The notes: generated from the letters alone by a model not told the origin. A stretch of 64,000 nt of DNA from Streptomyces roseolus (GCF_014649855.1 NZ_BMTV01000014.1:1-64000); one strand, 5' to 3'; shown: positions 53,595 through 63,698, counted from the first letter of the stretch. Translations and numbers: made by a program.

Positions 53595-54645
53595 ACCCGA
53601 CCTCTCGCTGCCCCTCGGCCGGCCGCCCCGGGTCCTCGTCACGGGCGCGGGCGGCCCCTCGGGCGTGTGCTTCCTGCGGGCCCTGGACGGCGCGGCGGAG
53701 CGGTACGCGGCGGACCTCGACCCCAACGGCGCCGGCCTGTACCTCGTCCCGCGCGCCTACCGCGTGCTGCTGCCGCCCGGCGCCGCCCCCGGCTACGCCG
53801 AGGCCGTGCTGCGGCTGTGCCGGCGGCACGCGATCGACGTCCTGGTGCCCACCGTCGACGCCGAACTGGTGGCGCTCGCCCGCACGGCCGACGCCTTCGC
53901 CGCCGCGGGCGTCCGCGTGCTGACCTCTCCCGCCGAGGCCCTGGAGACCTGCCTGGACAAGTGGCGGCTCGCCGAGGCCTGCCAGGGCGCGGTACGACGG
54001 CTGCCGGACACGCGGCTCGTCGGCGCCCCGGGACCGGCCGGGCCCGGGGGAGGCTTCCCGGCGATCGCGAAGCCGCGCACCGGCTCCGGCTCCCGGGGCA
54101 TCGTCCTCGTCCGCTCCGCGGAGGAACTGGCCGGACTGCCGCAGGACGGCTCCTACCTGCTCCAGGAGTTCCTGCCCGGAACCGAGTACTCCGTCGACGT
54201 GCTGACCGACGCCGGGGGGCGGGTCGTGGCCGCCGTGCCCCGGGCCCGCGACAAGACGGACTCCGGCATCGTCGTCGCCGGCCGGGTGCTCGACCTGCCC
54301 GAGCTGTCCGGGATCGCCGAGGACACCGTCCGCACCCTCGGACTGCGCGGCGTCCTCAACGTCCAGGTCCGCGAGGACCGGGCCGGGAAGGCCGCCCTCC
54401 TGGAGGTCAACCCCCGTCCGCCCGGCGGCATGTCGCTGACGGTGGCGGCCGGGGTGGACATGCCGAAGTGGGCGGTCGCCTCGCTCCTCGGCATGGACCT
54501 GCCGGACCGGATCCTCCAGCGCGAGACCGCGGTCGTCCGCCACTGGCAGGACGTCGTCCTCGCCCCGCGCGAGCTCGGCGACATGGGCGACACCACCGAG
54601 GCCACCCCGCCGCCCCCCGAAGGGGACCGCGAGGCGGCGGCGTGA
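53569..54645 (+). CDS. ATP-grasp family ligase
   Basis: 358 aa. RVLVTGAGGPSGVCFLRAL is a Rossmann-like preATP-grasp domain. AIAKPRTGSGSRGIVLV and YLLQEFLPGTEYSVDVL are the ATP-grasp core, and LLEVNPRPPGG the metal site, as in carbamoyl-phosphate synthase-like/PylC-type ligases. It overlaps the deacetylase gene by 26 bp. Probably joins a carboxylate to an amine, perhaps on the sugar amine freed by the deacetylase; this is inference. Confidence 0.87.
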   Translation: MSATPSSSEPDLSLPLGRPPRVLVTGAGGPSGVCFLRALDGAAERYAADLDPNGAGLYLVPRAYRVLLPPGAAPGYAEAVLRLCRRHAIDVLVPTVDAELVALARTADAFAAAGVRVLTSPAEALETCLDKWRLAEACQGAVRRLPDTRLVGAPGPAGPGGGFPAIAKPRTGSGSRGIVLVRSAEELAGLPQDGSYLLQEFLPGTEYSVDVLTDAGGRVVAAVPRARDKTDSGIVVAGRVLDLPELSGIAEDTVRTLGLRGVLNVQVREDRAGKAALLEVNPRPPGGMSLTVAAGVDMPKWAVASLLGMDLPDRILQRETAVVRHWQDVVLAPRELGDMGDTTEATPPPPEGDREAAA

Positions 54646-55415
54646 CCGGCGGGGCGGCGGAGGCCGGGAAGGCTCCGGCGGCGCCCGACCCGCCGCGCAC
54701 CGATCTCCACACCCACACCGGCTTCTCCGACGGCCACGATCCCCTCGGCGCCGTCGTGGCGGCGGCCGAGGCGGCCGGGCTCGGCACGCTCGTGGTCACC
54801 GACCACGTCCGCGCCGACACCGCCTACCTGCCGGAGTACGTCGCCGCCGTCCGGGACGCCCGGGCCTCGACGCCCGTGCGGCTGGTGTGCGGGGTGGAGG
54901 CGAAGATCCTCGACACCGACGGCCGGATCGACCTCCCGGGGGACCTGACCGGGATCGAGCACGTGGCACTCGCCGATCACCGCTTCCCGCTGCCCGACGG
55001 GCCCGCCCACCCCGACTCCGTACGGGCCCTGCTCCACGAGGGGCGGCTGGCGCCGGACGAGGCCCTGCGGCTGCTCGTCCTCGCGACGGCACGGGCCGTG
55101 GAGCGCGTCCCCGAGGGCCGGACCGCCCATGTGGCGCACCTGTTCAGCGTGCTGCCCAAGACCGGACTCGACGAGGACGGCGTGGACGCGGCGCTCCTGG
55201 AACCCCTGGCGCGGGCCTGCCGGGAGCGGGACACCGCCGTCGAGCTGAACGAGAAGTGGCGGTGCCCCTCCGTCCGCACCGCCCGCCTGCTGCACCGCGC
55301 CGGAGTGCGGCTCGCGGCCGGCAGCGACGCCCACCGGGCGCGGGACGTCGGCCGCTTCCCCTGGGTCGCGGCGGCGCTCTCCGACGCGACGGCCGAGGAA
55401 CGGAGCGCGTGCTGA
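54642..55415 (+). CDS. PHP-domain phosphoesterase
   Basis: 257 aa. All four PHP metal motifs are visible: DLHTHTGFSDGHDP, VVTDHVRADT, CGVEAKILD and AAGSDAHRARDVG. Hydrolyses a phosphoester, possibly a histidinol-phosphatase-like or polysaccharide-related substrate. The GTG overlaps the ATP-grasp stop (GTGA). Confidence 0.88.
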   Translation: MTGGAAEAGKAPAAPDPPRTDLHTHTGFSDGHDPLGAVVAAAEAAGLGTLVVTDHVRADTAYLPEYVAAVRDARASTPVRLVCGVEAKILDTDGRIDLPGDLTGIEHVALADHRFPLPDGPAHPDSVRALLHEGRLAPDEALRLLVLATARAVERVPEGRTAHVAHLFSVLPKTGLDEDGVDAALLEPLARACRERDTAVELNEKWRCPSVRTARLLHRAGVRLAAGSDAHRARDVGRFPWVAAALSDATAEERSAC

Positions 55416-56896
55416 ACGGGATCCTGCACATCCTGGCCACCGTCGCCGTCTTCCTCGGCGCCGTGCCGCTGGTGGTCGCCGTGCTCCAGTTCCTGCTGGT
55501 CGGCCTCCAGCGCTTCCGGCACCTGTACGAGCACCGCCCGCCGCACGTGCCGAGGACCGCCGTCCTCATCCCCGCCTGGAACGAGGCGCCGGTCCTCACC
55601 TCCTCCGTCGAGGGCCTCCTCGCCATGCGCTACCCCGGGGACCGGCTCCGGGTGGTCGTCGTGGACGACGCCAGCACCGACGAGACGCCCGAGGTGATGC
55701 GGCGGCTGACGGCCCGCCACCCCGGCCGGGTCGTGCACCTGCGCAGGGAGGACGGCGGCCAGGGCAAGGCCCACACCCTCAACCACGGTCTGGCGCACGT
55801 CCTCGGCGACGACTGGGCCGAGGCCGTACTCGTGATGGACGCCGACGTGGTCTTCGACCCCGACGCCCTGCTGCGGATGACCAGGCACCTCGCCGACCCG
55901 GAGGTCGGCGCCGTCACCGCGTACATCAAGGAGGGCAGCGGGAAGCAGGGCAACTACCTCACCCGCTACATCGCCTTCGAGTACGTCACCGCCCAGGCCG
56001 CCGCCCGGCGCGCGCAGAACGTCCTCGGCGTCGTCGCCTGCCTGGCCGGCGGGGCACAACTGCACACCCGGGCGAGCCTGGAGGCGATCGGCGGCCGGAT
56101 CGACACCACCACCCTGGCCGAGGACACCGTCACCACCTTCGAGACCCAGCTGGCCGGCCGCCGGGTCGTCTTCGACGGGTACGCCACCGTGCTCGCCGAG
56201 GAGCCCGGCGACCTGGCCGGGCTGTGGAAGCAGCGGCTGCGCTGGGCGCGCGGCAACCTCCAGGTCAGCCGCCGCTACGCGCACCTGTGGTTCCGCCCCT
56301 GGAAGCGGCGCGAGGGACACCGGCTCGGATCGGTGTTCTTCGGCCTGATCTGGTACTCGCTCCTGGCGACCCCGGTACTGCTCGCGGCCTGCTCGGCCTC
56401 GCTGCTCTACCTCTGCTTCACCGACTCCGACCGCTCCTGGGACCTCTTCCACCGGCTCTGGGTGACCAACCTCGTCTGCTACCTCCTCATCATCCTGATG
56501 GCGGCGGCCGTGGACGGGAGCACCTTCCGCCGCTGCTGGCGCGAGGCGCTGATCTACCCCGGGGTCGTCTCCACCCTGATCCTCGTGATCACCGCGTTCC
56601 CCGGCCACTTCCTGCCGCTTCTCGAACGGCACGGGCGGCTCGCCGAGGACGGCACCCCGCACCTCCTGATGATCGTGGTCTACGCCTGGCTGGCCCTCTC
56701 CCTCCCGCTCGCCTGGCTCGCGAAGCTCCTCACCGGCACCCGGCTCCGCTTCCTCGCCCCCGTGCTGCTGCACCTCGTCGGCTACGGCTCGCTGCTCGCC
56801 GCGTGCCTGGTGGCGGCCTGGGTCCAGGAGCGCCGGAAGAAGGAGCTGAAGTGGGACAAGACCGAGAAGACCGGGAAGGTGGCGGCAGGACGATGA
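55409..56896 (+). CDS. Processive GT2 family membrane glycosyltransferase
   Basis: 495 aa. One N-terminal membrane helix precedes a GT-A domain: VLIPAWNEAPVL, VVDDASTDET, the VMDADVVFD metal motif, LAEDTVTTFE (catalytic Asp) and QRLRWARG, the QxxRW motif of processive synthases. About four C-terminal helices follow. It resembles poly-GlcNAc, hyaluronan and cellulose-like synthases. The GTG overlaps the PHP gene by seven bases. Together with the PIG-L deacetylase it suggests synthesis of a partly deacetylated aminoglycan. Confidence 0.9.
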   Translation: MLNGILHILATVAVFLGAVPLVVAVLQFLLVGLQRFRHLYEHRPPHVPRTAVLIPAWNEAPVLTSSVEGLLAMRYPGDRLRVVVVDDASTDETPEVMRRLTARHPGRVVHLRREDGGQGKAHTLNHGLAHVLGDDWAEAVLVMDADVVFDPDALLRMTRHLADPEVGAVTAYIKEGSGKQGNYLTRYIAFEYVTAQAAARRAQNVLGVVACLAGGAQLHTRASLEAIGGRIDTTTLAEDTVTTFETQLAGRRVVFDGYATVLAEEPGDLAGLWKQRLRWARGNLQVSRRYAHLWFRPWKRREGHRLGSVFFGLIWYSLLATPVLLAACSASLLYLCFTDSDRSWDLFHRLWVTNLVCYLLIILMAAAVDGSTFRRCWREALIYPGVVSTLILVITAFPGHFLPLLERHGRLAEDGTPHLLMIVVYAWLALSLPLAWLAKLLTGTRLRFLAPVLLHLVGYGSLLAACLVAAWVQERRKKELKWDKTEKTGKVAAGR

Positions 56897-57066
56897 CACC
56901 GGTGGACCCCGCCCGGAAGGCCGGCCCCGACGAGGAGCTGCGCGGGCACGTCGAGAGGCTGACCGCCGACGACCGGCGCCGGGACCGGCGCCTGTTCTGG
57001 ACCGAACTGCTGGTGGTCCTGATCGTGGCCGCCGCCCTCGCCGCCCGCGAACTCTGGCTGATCTGA
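56893..57066 (+). CDS. Small single-pass membrane protein
   Basis: 57 aa: a charged N-terminal half (HVERLTADDRRRDRRLFW) then one membrane helix (ELLVVLIVAAALAARELWLI). Its ATG overlaps the glycosyltransferase stop (ATGA). Probably a partner subunit of the synthase. Confidence 0.78.
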   Translation: MTPVDPARKAGPDEELRGHVERLTADDRRRDRRLFWTELLVVLIVAAALAARELWLI

Positions 57067-57091
57067 GCCCGTGCGGGGCCGCCCGGCGGTC

Positions 57092-58387
57092 TCAGGCGTC
57101 CAGCAGGAAGGGGTCGGCGCCCAGCCCGGCGAGCGCGAACCAGGCCGTCGTGCCGGTGTGGAGGCTGGCGTACAGGGTGTCGCCGTCGCCGGTGCGGAGC
57201 CCGTCCGAGGACGCGGCGACGATGCCGTAACCGTCGGCGTTCGGCGCGTCGGCCTGGGCCGCGCGGAGGGTGGCGAGGAGCCGGTCGGCCCGCTCCCCGT
57301 CGCCGTCTCCGCCCCGTCGGCGGAGGGCCGCCGCCATGTGGGCGGTGCCCTCGAACCAGACCTTGGACGTGTCGGCGTCGCTCACCGACACCCCGCTGAA
57401 CCCGCCGTCCTCGGCGGCCAGATGATCGAGCGCCCAGTCCAGCGAGCCGGCGTGCCGGGCCTCGCCGGTCGCCAGGAAGGACCAGCTCTGCGGATCCTCC
57501 GGGACCGGCGAGCGGTTGACGGTGGCGCCGTCCGTGCCGGTGCCGGTCCAGAAGGCGGGCCCCTCCGCGTCCCACAGGGCGTCGAGGAAACCGGTCGCGA
57601 CGGCCGACCGGTCGGCCCACGCCCGGTCACCACCGACGTCCGCGAGCCGGCGGAAGAAGGCGGCGACATCGATGTTGTGCTCGGTGGACTTCCAGGTGAG
57701 GGGCGGACCCGAGGCGGGAAGACCGCCGGTGTACCCGGGTGTGCCGGTGGCGGAGGCGGTGTGGTCCTGGATCCACGCGGCGAGCCGCCGCGCCCCCGCC
57801 AGATACGGGGTGCCGCCGGCCGCCCGATGGACGTGGAGCAGGGCGAGCCCGGTCCACGCCTGCGCGCCGGTGAAGGAACCGGCGGCCGCGACGGCCGGCA
57901 GTCCGCCCGCCGCGGTGACCCTCCCCGAGGCGTACGACTGGCGGATCCGGCCGTCGCCGGCGGCGTCGCCCTCCTGGAGGGCCAACAGGGTCCCGGCGAG
58001 GGCACCGGCCCGCCTCAGGTCGGTCTCGTTCCCGCGCGCGCAGTACGCGATGACGGTGAGCGCGACGTCGTAGGTGAAGGCCACGGTGGAATGGTGGCGC
58101 TCCATCCAGCCGCCGGTGTAGCTGCGCGGCAGCCCCTGCCGGGCGCCGCCCGCCGCCTCGTCGACCCGCCGGTCCAGAAACGTGTAGGCGCGCGCCAGCG
58201 CCTCCTCCTCGTCCACTCCGCCGTCCCCCGTCTCCTTCGCCGAGGGACCCGGCGGTCCCGCCGCGCCCGACGAACAGCCGCCGAGCGCCACCGCCGCCGT
58301 CCCGCCCAGGACCGCCGCGGCGAACACCCGGCGGCTCACCGCTTCAAGACGACCCTTCGCATGCTGATAGATCACCACATAGGCCAT
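57092..58387 (-). CDS. Tat-type lipoprotein with alpha-toroid-like domain
   Basis: 431 aa. SRRVFAAAVLGGTAAVALGG then C is a twin-arginine signal with lipobox. The mature part has repeated Ala/Trp-rich helical segments (AGALAGTLLALQEGD, AWTGLALLHVHRAAGG, SLDWALDHLAAEDGGF) like alpha/alpha-toroid glycosidases or their non-catalytic relatives. It converges on the glycan operon with 25 bp between stops, so a role in cleaving or binding that glycan is plausible. No catalytic acid could be assigned. ATG 58387. Confidence 0.78.
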   Translation of the reverse strand: MAYVVIYQHAKGRLEAVSRRVFAAAVLGGTAAVALGGCSSGAAGPPGPSAKETGDGGVDEEEALARAYTFLDRRVDEAAGGARQGLPRSYTGGWMERHHSTVAFTYDVALTVIAYCARGNETDLRRAGALAGTLLALQEGDAAGDGRIRQSYASGRVTAAGGLPAVAAAGSFTGAQAWTGLALLHVHRAAGGTPYLAGARRLAAWIQDHTASATGTPGYTGGLPASGPPLTWKSTEHNIDVAAFFRRLADVGGDRAWADRSAVATGFLDALWDAEGPAFWTGTGTDGATVNRSPVPEDPQSWSFLATGEARHAGSLDWALDHLAAEDGGFSGVSVSDADTSKVWFEGTAHMAAALRRRGGDGDGERADRLLATLRAAQADAPNADGYGIVAASSDGLRTGDGDTLYASLHTGTTAWFALAGLGADPFLLDA

Positions 58388-58679
58388 TCTGTCCCTCCCG
58401 GACACGAACACGTGGGACGTGGACGGCACGAGGCCTCCCCCGACGTGAAGACCGGGAAGCACGAACCGCGAGCGGTTCGGCCGACGGACCCGCGAAGCGC
58501 CGGCGGCCCCGCACACCCCGTGCCGACCCCGCCCGCGCCCTCGACGCCGGTGCCCTGGCCCGGCATGCCGCGGGCGGCGTGGCTCTGCCGAATCCTGTGC
58601 GGCGCTTGACGCCGCTTGACGGCGGCGGCCGGGTGGCCCGGATCCCCCCGGGCGCCGACCGGTCCGCCGGCCGCCGCCC

Positions 58680-59110
58680 GGCAGGTCGAAGGTCGTTCAG
58701 TTCCGCTGCCGGTCGCTCCTGCTCGGCGGCGCCGATCCGGGCGAAGAGGGCCGGCGCCCGCTGGAGCAGCCCGGCGGCGAGGCCGGTCTCGCCGCGTGAA
58801 CGCCGGTACCGCCCCAGGCCCGCCAGGGCCCGGGCCCCCTCCAGGTGACTGCCGAGGTCGCGCGCCAGGGCGGCCGCCTCCTGGTGCAGGCACTCGGCGG
58901 CGGTGTCCGCCAGGGCGGAGCGGGCCTCCCCCAGGTCGTTGAGGAGCGCCGCACAGCCCTGCCGGTGACCGATCTCCTCACAGAGCTCTCGCGCGGCGGC
59001 CGGGTACCGGGCCGCCACTTCCACGCGGCCCTCCAGCACCTGCGCGGCGGCTTCCGCCCGACGTCCGGTCCGCTGCCGCACCGCCCCGAGGTGGTCGAGG
59101 CTGTGGACCT
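58680..59110 (-). pseudogene. Remnant of a TPR-containing regulator
   Basis: About 110 residues resemble the C-terminal tetratricopeptide repeats of AfsR/NB-ARC regulators (ARELCEEIGHRQGCAALLND, ALARDLGSHLEGARALAGLG). No DNA-binding or ATPase domain is attached in any frame nearby, and the frame runs on into unrelated sequence. Decayed gene end. Confidence 0.55.
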
Positions 59111-59302
59111 GTCCTCGCCGGTCGCGCGGCTCGCGCGCGGACTCGAGTGCTTCCGTCCGCAGCCGATCGGAAGTACGGGAGCGGGATCCAGCTCCCGGTT
59201 CTCATGGAGCCGGGCACATTCGCCGTGGAGCCACAGCCCCGGGGGAGCCCGCGGCGCAGATGGGAGGAGATCGATCCGGACGATGCGGCAGTGGAACTGT
59301 GG

Positions 59303-60001
59303 TCACTGCCCGACCGTGTCGAGGAGGACCTGCGCCAGTTCGCGCGGCCGGGAGAACATCGGCCAGTGGCCGGTGTCCATCTCGATCAGCCGCCAGTGTT
59401 CGCCGGCCAGTAGTTCTGCCACGTCGTCGCTCGGCTCGGGGTCGCCGAGCGTGCACTTGACGTACGTCGCCGGGAAGTCGCCGAGCGGCCGTTCCAGCAC
59501 GGCGGGTTCGGTCAGCGTGGCGCCCGGGTGCGGCGTCGAGCCGCGAACGATCCGCGCGATCTGCTCATCGCTGAGGCCGTGGTCCTCGAAGTGGGCCGCA
59601 GGCGCGACCGGCCAGAATCCCTCGTTCTCGGCGATCGACGCCCTCACCGTCACCCCGCCGTCCGGCCAGGAGGCGACGAACGATGCGCCATCGGCCGGAA
59701 CGCTGGAGTCGACGAAGACCACGCCCGCCAGCCGGTCGCCGATTCGCTCGGCGGCCTGGCCGACTGGGATGCCCGAGTAGCTGTGACCTACCAGGACGAC
59801 CTCGCGAAGATCCTGACGCTCGACCTCGTCGACGATGTCCTGGACGTGGGTCTGCTGCCCCGCCGGCACGCCTCGCTTCTCGGCGAGACCGGACAGCGTC
59901 AGCGGATGGACGCCGTGGCCGGCCGCTGCCAGATGCGGCACCACCTCGTCCCACGCCCACGATCCGAGCCGTGCACCTGCAACCAGCACGTAGTTCGCCA
60001 T
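59303..60001 (-). CDS. Alpha/beta hydrolase
   Basis: 232 aa. ANYVLVAGARLGSWAWDEVV opens the fold, VVLVGHSYSGIPVG holds the nucleophile Ser, and EMDTGHWPMFSRP the catalytic His. It resembles hydroxynitrile-lyase/esterase-type small hydrolases. Substrate unknown. ATG 60001. Confidence 0.87.
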   Translation of the reverse strand: MANYVLVAGARLGSWAWDEVVPHLAAAGHGVHPLTLSGLAEKRGVPAGQQTHVQDIVDEVERQDLREVVLVGHSYSGIPVGQAAERIGDRLAGVVFVDSSVPADGASFVASWPDGGVTVRASIAENEGFWPVAPAAHFEDHGLSDEQIARIVRGSTPHPGATLTEPAVLERPLGDFPATYVKCTLGDPEPSDDVAELLAGEHWRLIEMDTGHWPMFSRPRELAQVLLDTVGQ

Positions 60002-60155
60002 GGCCGCACCATAGCGAAGCGACCGAGCAGCCGCTCCGGAAATACTTTCCGATACACGCCCTCCCCGCCGAGGCCGTACTGCGGGATTCGAGCGCTGCCC
60101 CCGTCGCACCGGTGTCGAGCGCCGGGGCGCCGCCGCTTGGAGCCGTGGAGCGAGC

Positions 60156-60185
60156 GAGCCTCGGACCCCGGGGGGTCCGAGGCTC
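60156..60185. terminator. Stem-loop downstream of the catalase gene
   Basis: 60156-60169 and 60172-60185 are perfectly complementary over 14 bp, 55 bp past the catalase stop. Confidence 0.85.
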
Positions 60186-60240
60186 CTCCTCGTCCCCCGC
60201 CCTCGTCGCCCGCCCTCCGGCTGGGGTGGGCGACGGGCGG

Positions 60241-62514
60241 TCAGGTCGCGGCGGGGAAGCGTTCCCAGACGCGGTGGGCCGAGAGCAGTTCCATCAGCTG
60301 GGGCAGGCCAGGCGCGGGGTCCGCGAGGACGACGCCCGGTTCGCCGGCGGAGATGCCGGCGGCCTCGAAGAGCGCCCCGGCGTCGCCCAGGCCGACGAGT
60401 GCCTTGCCGTGCCGGTACCCCTCGGTGAGCAGGGCGAGGACGCGTGGGTCGCTGGGGGCGGGCCGCGGGTCCGCTGCCTTGGCGTCGCGGGCGCCGTAGG
60501 CGTCCGCGCCCGCTCCGGGCACGCCGATGAACACCAGGGCGTCGAATTCGACCGAGCGGGCGGTGGCGAAGGTGCGCTGGACGGTGATCGGGTCCCCGTC
60601 CGTGCTCAGTACGCCACCGGCCGGGGCGACGACCAGGGGCACCATGCCGGCGTCGAGTACCGCCTGACGGACTTCGCGGACACCGGACACGTCTCCCGCG
60701 GGGTCCGTGACGATGCCGATGACGCGGCCGTCCACGGGCCAGGTCCTGCCGATCTGCGACAGGGCCGGGCTGGGAGAGACGTCCGCGAGAGGTTCGGTGG
60801 GGGCGGGCGCCGACAGGCCGAGTCCGGCGGCGACCTGGGCGCACAGCTCACCGTCGATGTTGGCGAGCACGGCCAGGTTGCGTTCCTTGACCGCCTGCTC
60901 GTAGCACTTGCCCAGCTCGAAGGTGTAGGCGGCGATGATGTGTTCGCGCTCGGGCGGCGTCATGCTCAGCCAGAACAGGCGCGGCTGGGAGAAGTGGTCA
61001 CCGAAGGAGGCGGGGGCCTCGCGGACCTTGCGCCCGGACGGAACCTCCACCGGCACATCGATGAACGCGCCGCTGTCGGCGCCGGCGAAGAACGGGCAGC
61101 CGCCGTCGAGGCTGTTGGGCTTGTACGGGGCGACCCCCCGATGCACGGCCGCCTGGTGGAAACCGTCGCGGAGCATGTCGTTGACGGGGGCGTGCGTGCG
61201 GTTGATCGGGATCTGCGGGAAGTTGGGACCACCGAGCCGGGTGAGTTGCGTGTCCAGGTACGAGAAGTTCCGCCCCGCCAGCAGCGGGTCGTCGGTCGCG
61301 TCGATGCCCGGGACCAGGTGGCCGGTGTGGAAGGCGACCTGTTCCACCTCCGCGAAGAAGTTCGACGGATTCGCGTTGAGCGTCAGCAGGCCGATCGGTT
61401 GCACCGGCGCGAGCTCCTCCGGCACGATCTTCGTCGGGTCGAGGAGGTCGATGCCCTCGAACGTCTGGTCGTCGGTGTCGGGGAAGGCCTGGATGCCGAG
61501 CTCCCACTGGGGGAACGCACCCGACTCGATGGCGTCGAAGAGATCGCGGCGGTGGAAGTCGGGATCCACCCCGGCCAGGATCTGCGCCTCCTCCCAGACC
61601 AGCGAGTGGACGCCCAGCCTGGGCTTCCAGTGGAACTTCACCAGCGTCGTGAGGCCTTCGGCGTTGACGAGACGGAACGTGTGGACGCCGAAGCCCTCCA
61701 TCATCCGGTAGGAGCGGGGGATGCCCCGGTCGGACATGTTCCACAGGGTGTGGTGGGTGGCTTCGGTGTGCAGGGAGACGAAGTCCCAGAACGTGTCGTG
61801 CGCGGACTGGGCCTGGGGAATCTCCCGGTCGGGGTGGGGCTTGCCGGCGTGGATGATGTCCGGGAACTTGATCGCGTCCTGGATGAAGAACACCGGAATG
61901 TTGTTTCCGACCAGGTCGTAGACGCCCTCCTCGGTGTAGAACTTCGTCGCGAAGCCACGGGTGTCACGCACCGTGTCGGCCGACCCGCGCGAACCCAGAA
62001 CGGTGGAGAACCGTACGAACACGGGCGTCTCGACGTCCCGGGCGAGGAAGGCGGCCTTGGTGACCGACTCCGCGGTCCCGTAGGACTGGAAGACGCCGTG
62101 CGCGGCCGCGCCGCGGGCGTGGACCACGCGTTCCGGGATCCGCTCGTGGTCGAAATGCATGAGCTTCTCGCGCAGGTGGTGGTCCTGCAGCAGCACCGGC
62201 CCCCGCGGCCCGGCCTTCAGCGAGTGGTCGGTGTCGGCCAGCCGGACGCCCTGGGCGGTCGTCAGGTAAGCGCCGCTCTGCGCCCTGCGGGCCTGGTCCG
62301 CACCGGTGGGCTGCCCCGTCGGGCTGACCGTCTCGGGACCGCTCTGGTCGGACTTCGGCGGCAGCGGCTCGGCCGGCGCCGTCGGCTCGACGAGCTGCGG
62401 GGAGACGGAGCCCGGTTTGCCGGGGACCCCCTCCTCGGGCCCTTCTGCCGGATCACCGCGCACGACACCGGCGATCTTGTCGACGACGGCCTTCGCCGGA
62501 TTCTTCTCGGGCAT
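60241..62514 (-). CDS. katE: Large-subunit catalase (HPII/KatE type)
   Basis: 757 aa, the large clade with a C-terminal DJ-1/PfpI-like domain (from about residue 600, RVIGIVTDPAGDVSGVREVR). The distal His is in ERVVHARGAAAHG, Asn in LVGNNIPVFF, and the haem Tyr in GRNFSYLDTQLTRLGG. Decomposes hydrogen peroxide. The ATG at 62514 has GGAG upstream; an adjacent GTG at 62517 is possible. The gene stands alone with its own terminator. Confidence 0.95.
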   Translation of the reverse strand: MPEKNPAKAVVDKIAGVVRGDPAEGPEEGVPGKPGSVSPQLVEPTAPAEPLPPKSDQSGPETVSPTGQPTGADQARRAQSGAYLTTAQGVRLADTDHSLKAGPRGPVLLQDHHLREKLMHFDHERIPERVVHARGAAAHGVFQSYGTAESVTKAAFLARDVETPVFVRFSTVLGSRGSADTVRDTRGFATKFYTEEGVYDLVGNNIPVFFIQDAIKFPDIIHAGKPHPDREIPQAQSAHDTFWDFVSLHTEATHHTLWNMSDRGIPRSYRMMEGFGVHTFRLVNAEGLTTLVKFHWKPRLGVHSLVWEEAQILAGVDPDFHRRDLFDAIESGAFPQWELGIQAFPDTDDQTFEGIDLLDPTKIVPEELAPVQPIGLLTLNANPSNFFAEVEQVAFHTGHLVPGIDATDDPLLAGRNFSYLDTQLTRLGGPNFPQIPINRTHAPVNDMLRDGFHQAAVHRGVAPYKPNSLDGGCPFFAGADSGAFIDVPVEVPSGRKVREAPASFGDHFSQPRLFWLSMTPPEREHIIAAYTFELGKCYEQAVKERNLAVLANIDGELCAQVAAGLGLSAPAPTEPLADVSPSPALSQIGRTWPVDGRVIGIVTDPAGDVSGVREVRQAVLDAGMVPLVVAPAGGVLSTDGDPITVQRTFATARSVEFDALVFIGVPGAGADAYGARDAKAADPRPAPSDPRVLALLTEGYRHGKALVGLGDAGALFEAAGISAGEPGVVLADPAPGLPQLMELLSAHRVWERFPAAT

Positions 62515-62750
62515 CACATCTCCAGACGCAACAGGGGGAGCCTTTGGGCCCTACACCTGTGACCTGAGCCCCACCTGCCGAAACCCCCCTTAGACCGTCT
62601 GACACGCTCCCGAACGCGCACCGCCGCTCCCGTTCGTTCCGCACCGCGAAGGTGCGTACGGAGACGCGTACGAGGGTGCGGGGCGGCCCGCGGCGAGCCC
62701 GCGGCGCGCCGCGACGGCACGGTGAACGCGTCATCCGGGAGGGTACGTCT

Positions 62751-63152
62751 TCAGCCGGCGCGGTCGGGGCTCCGCGGCACGTACGTCCTCGGCAGATGGT
62801 GGACCCGGTGCGCCACCTGGGCGCCGGCGGTACGACCCGGAGAGCGCCGCCCGCGGACCGACCGGGTCCGTGAGGCCGCGGGCCGGGATCCGGATCCGGA
62901 GCCGGTGGCGGGCAGGACCGGCGCGCAGCCGGTGAGGGCGGCCTCGTCGGTGCCGGCCGGACCGGGCAGGAACCCCGCCATGTCCTCCTCCCGCCACATC
63001 TCCAGATCCCCCCTGACGGTCTCTCCCAGGTTGTGCAGCAGATGCCCGGCGGGGTGCTCCAGGTACAACTGCCCGTTGATCTGGATCGAGCCATAGGCGT
63101 TCACGATCTCACGGAAGTCCGCAGGGAACCCGATGCCGAACTCCCGCTCCAT
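62751..63152 (-). pseudogene. SMI1/KNR4-family fragment
   Basis: Residues 1-80 (EREFGIGFPADFREIVNAYG, INGQLYLEHPAGHLLHNLGE) match the SMI1/KNR4 fold, here the type common in Streptomyces. An in-frame stop nine codons upstream removes the usual N-terminus. After ALTGCAPVLPATGSGSGS the frame shifts to low-complexity sequence. Such proteins are often immunity factors for contact-dependent toxins; none is visible here. Confidence 0.65.
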
Positions 63153-63362
63153 CTCGGCCCAGGGCGCCGGATCCGATCAGTCGGACCGGGGCGCGCCCAA
63201 CAGGGCCTCGGCCTCCGAAAGCGTTGCCACCACCGAGCCCCTTCCCCGGGTTCCGGGGCCCCGGCCGGGATCCCCGCTCCGGTAGCCTACGAGCCTCCGA
63301 CCCGCCCGGGGCCCGGCGCGGGACGCCCGCGCAGCCGCGCGGTCTGTCCCTCGAACCCAGGA

Positions 63363-63655
63363 CACCTACGACCACGACGCCCGCAGCGGCCTCGTCCACG
63401 ACCGGATCGCCGAGGGCCGCGCCCGCCGGCGGGACGTCCTCCGCCGGGACATCGACGCCGCCGTCGCCGCCGGCGACCTCCCGCCCGGCACGGACGCGCC
63501 CCAGGTCGTCCACGGGCCGGAGTCCCTGGCCGGCGGCATCACCCCGGCCCGCCTCCTCCACGGCGACGACGAGACGGAGGAGTGGGCACTGCGCGGCATG
63601 CGCGCGATCCTGGGCGTTGCCCCGGTGAAGCGACCGCGCGCTCCCGCCCCTTCGC
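63363..63655 (+). pseudogene. Possible C-terminal remnant of a TetR-like regulator
   Basis: The frame reads TYDHDARSGLVHDRIAEGR, then RARRRDVLRRDIDAAVAAGD, resembling the ligand-domain helices of TetR regulators. No helix-turn-helix precedes it. Weak call; it may be another helical protein fragment. Confidence 0.3.
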
Positions 63656-63698
63656 GCTCAGGTCCCGTACGTACCCGGCCGGGCACCCCGATCGCGCG

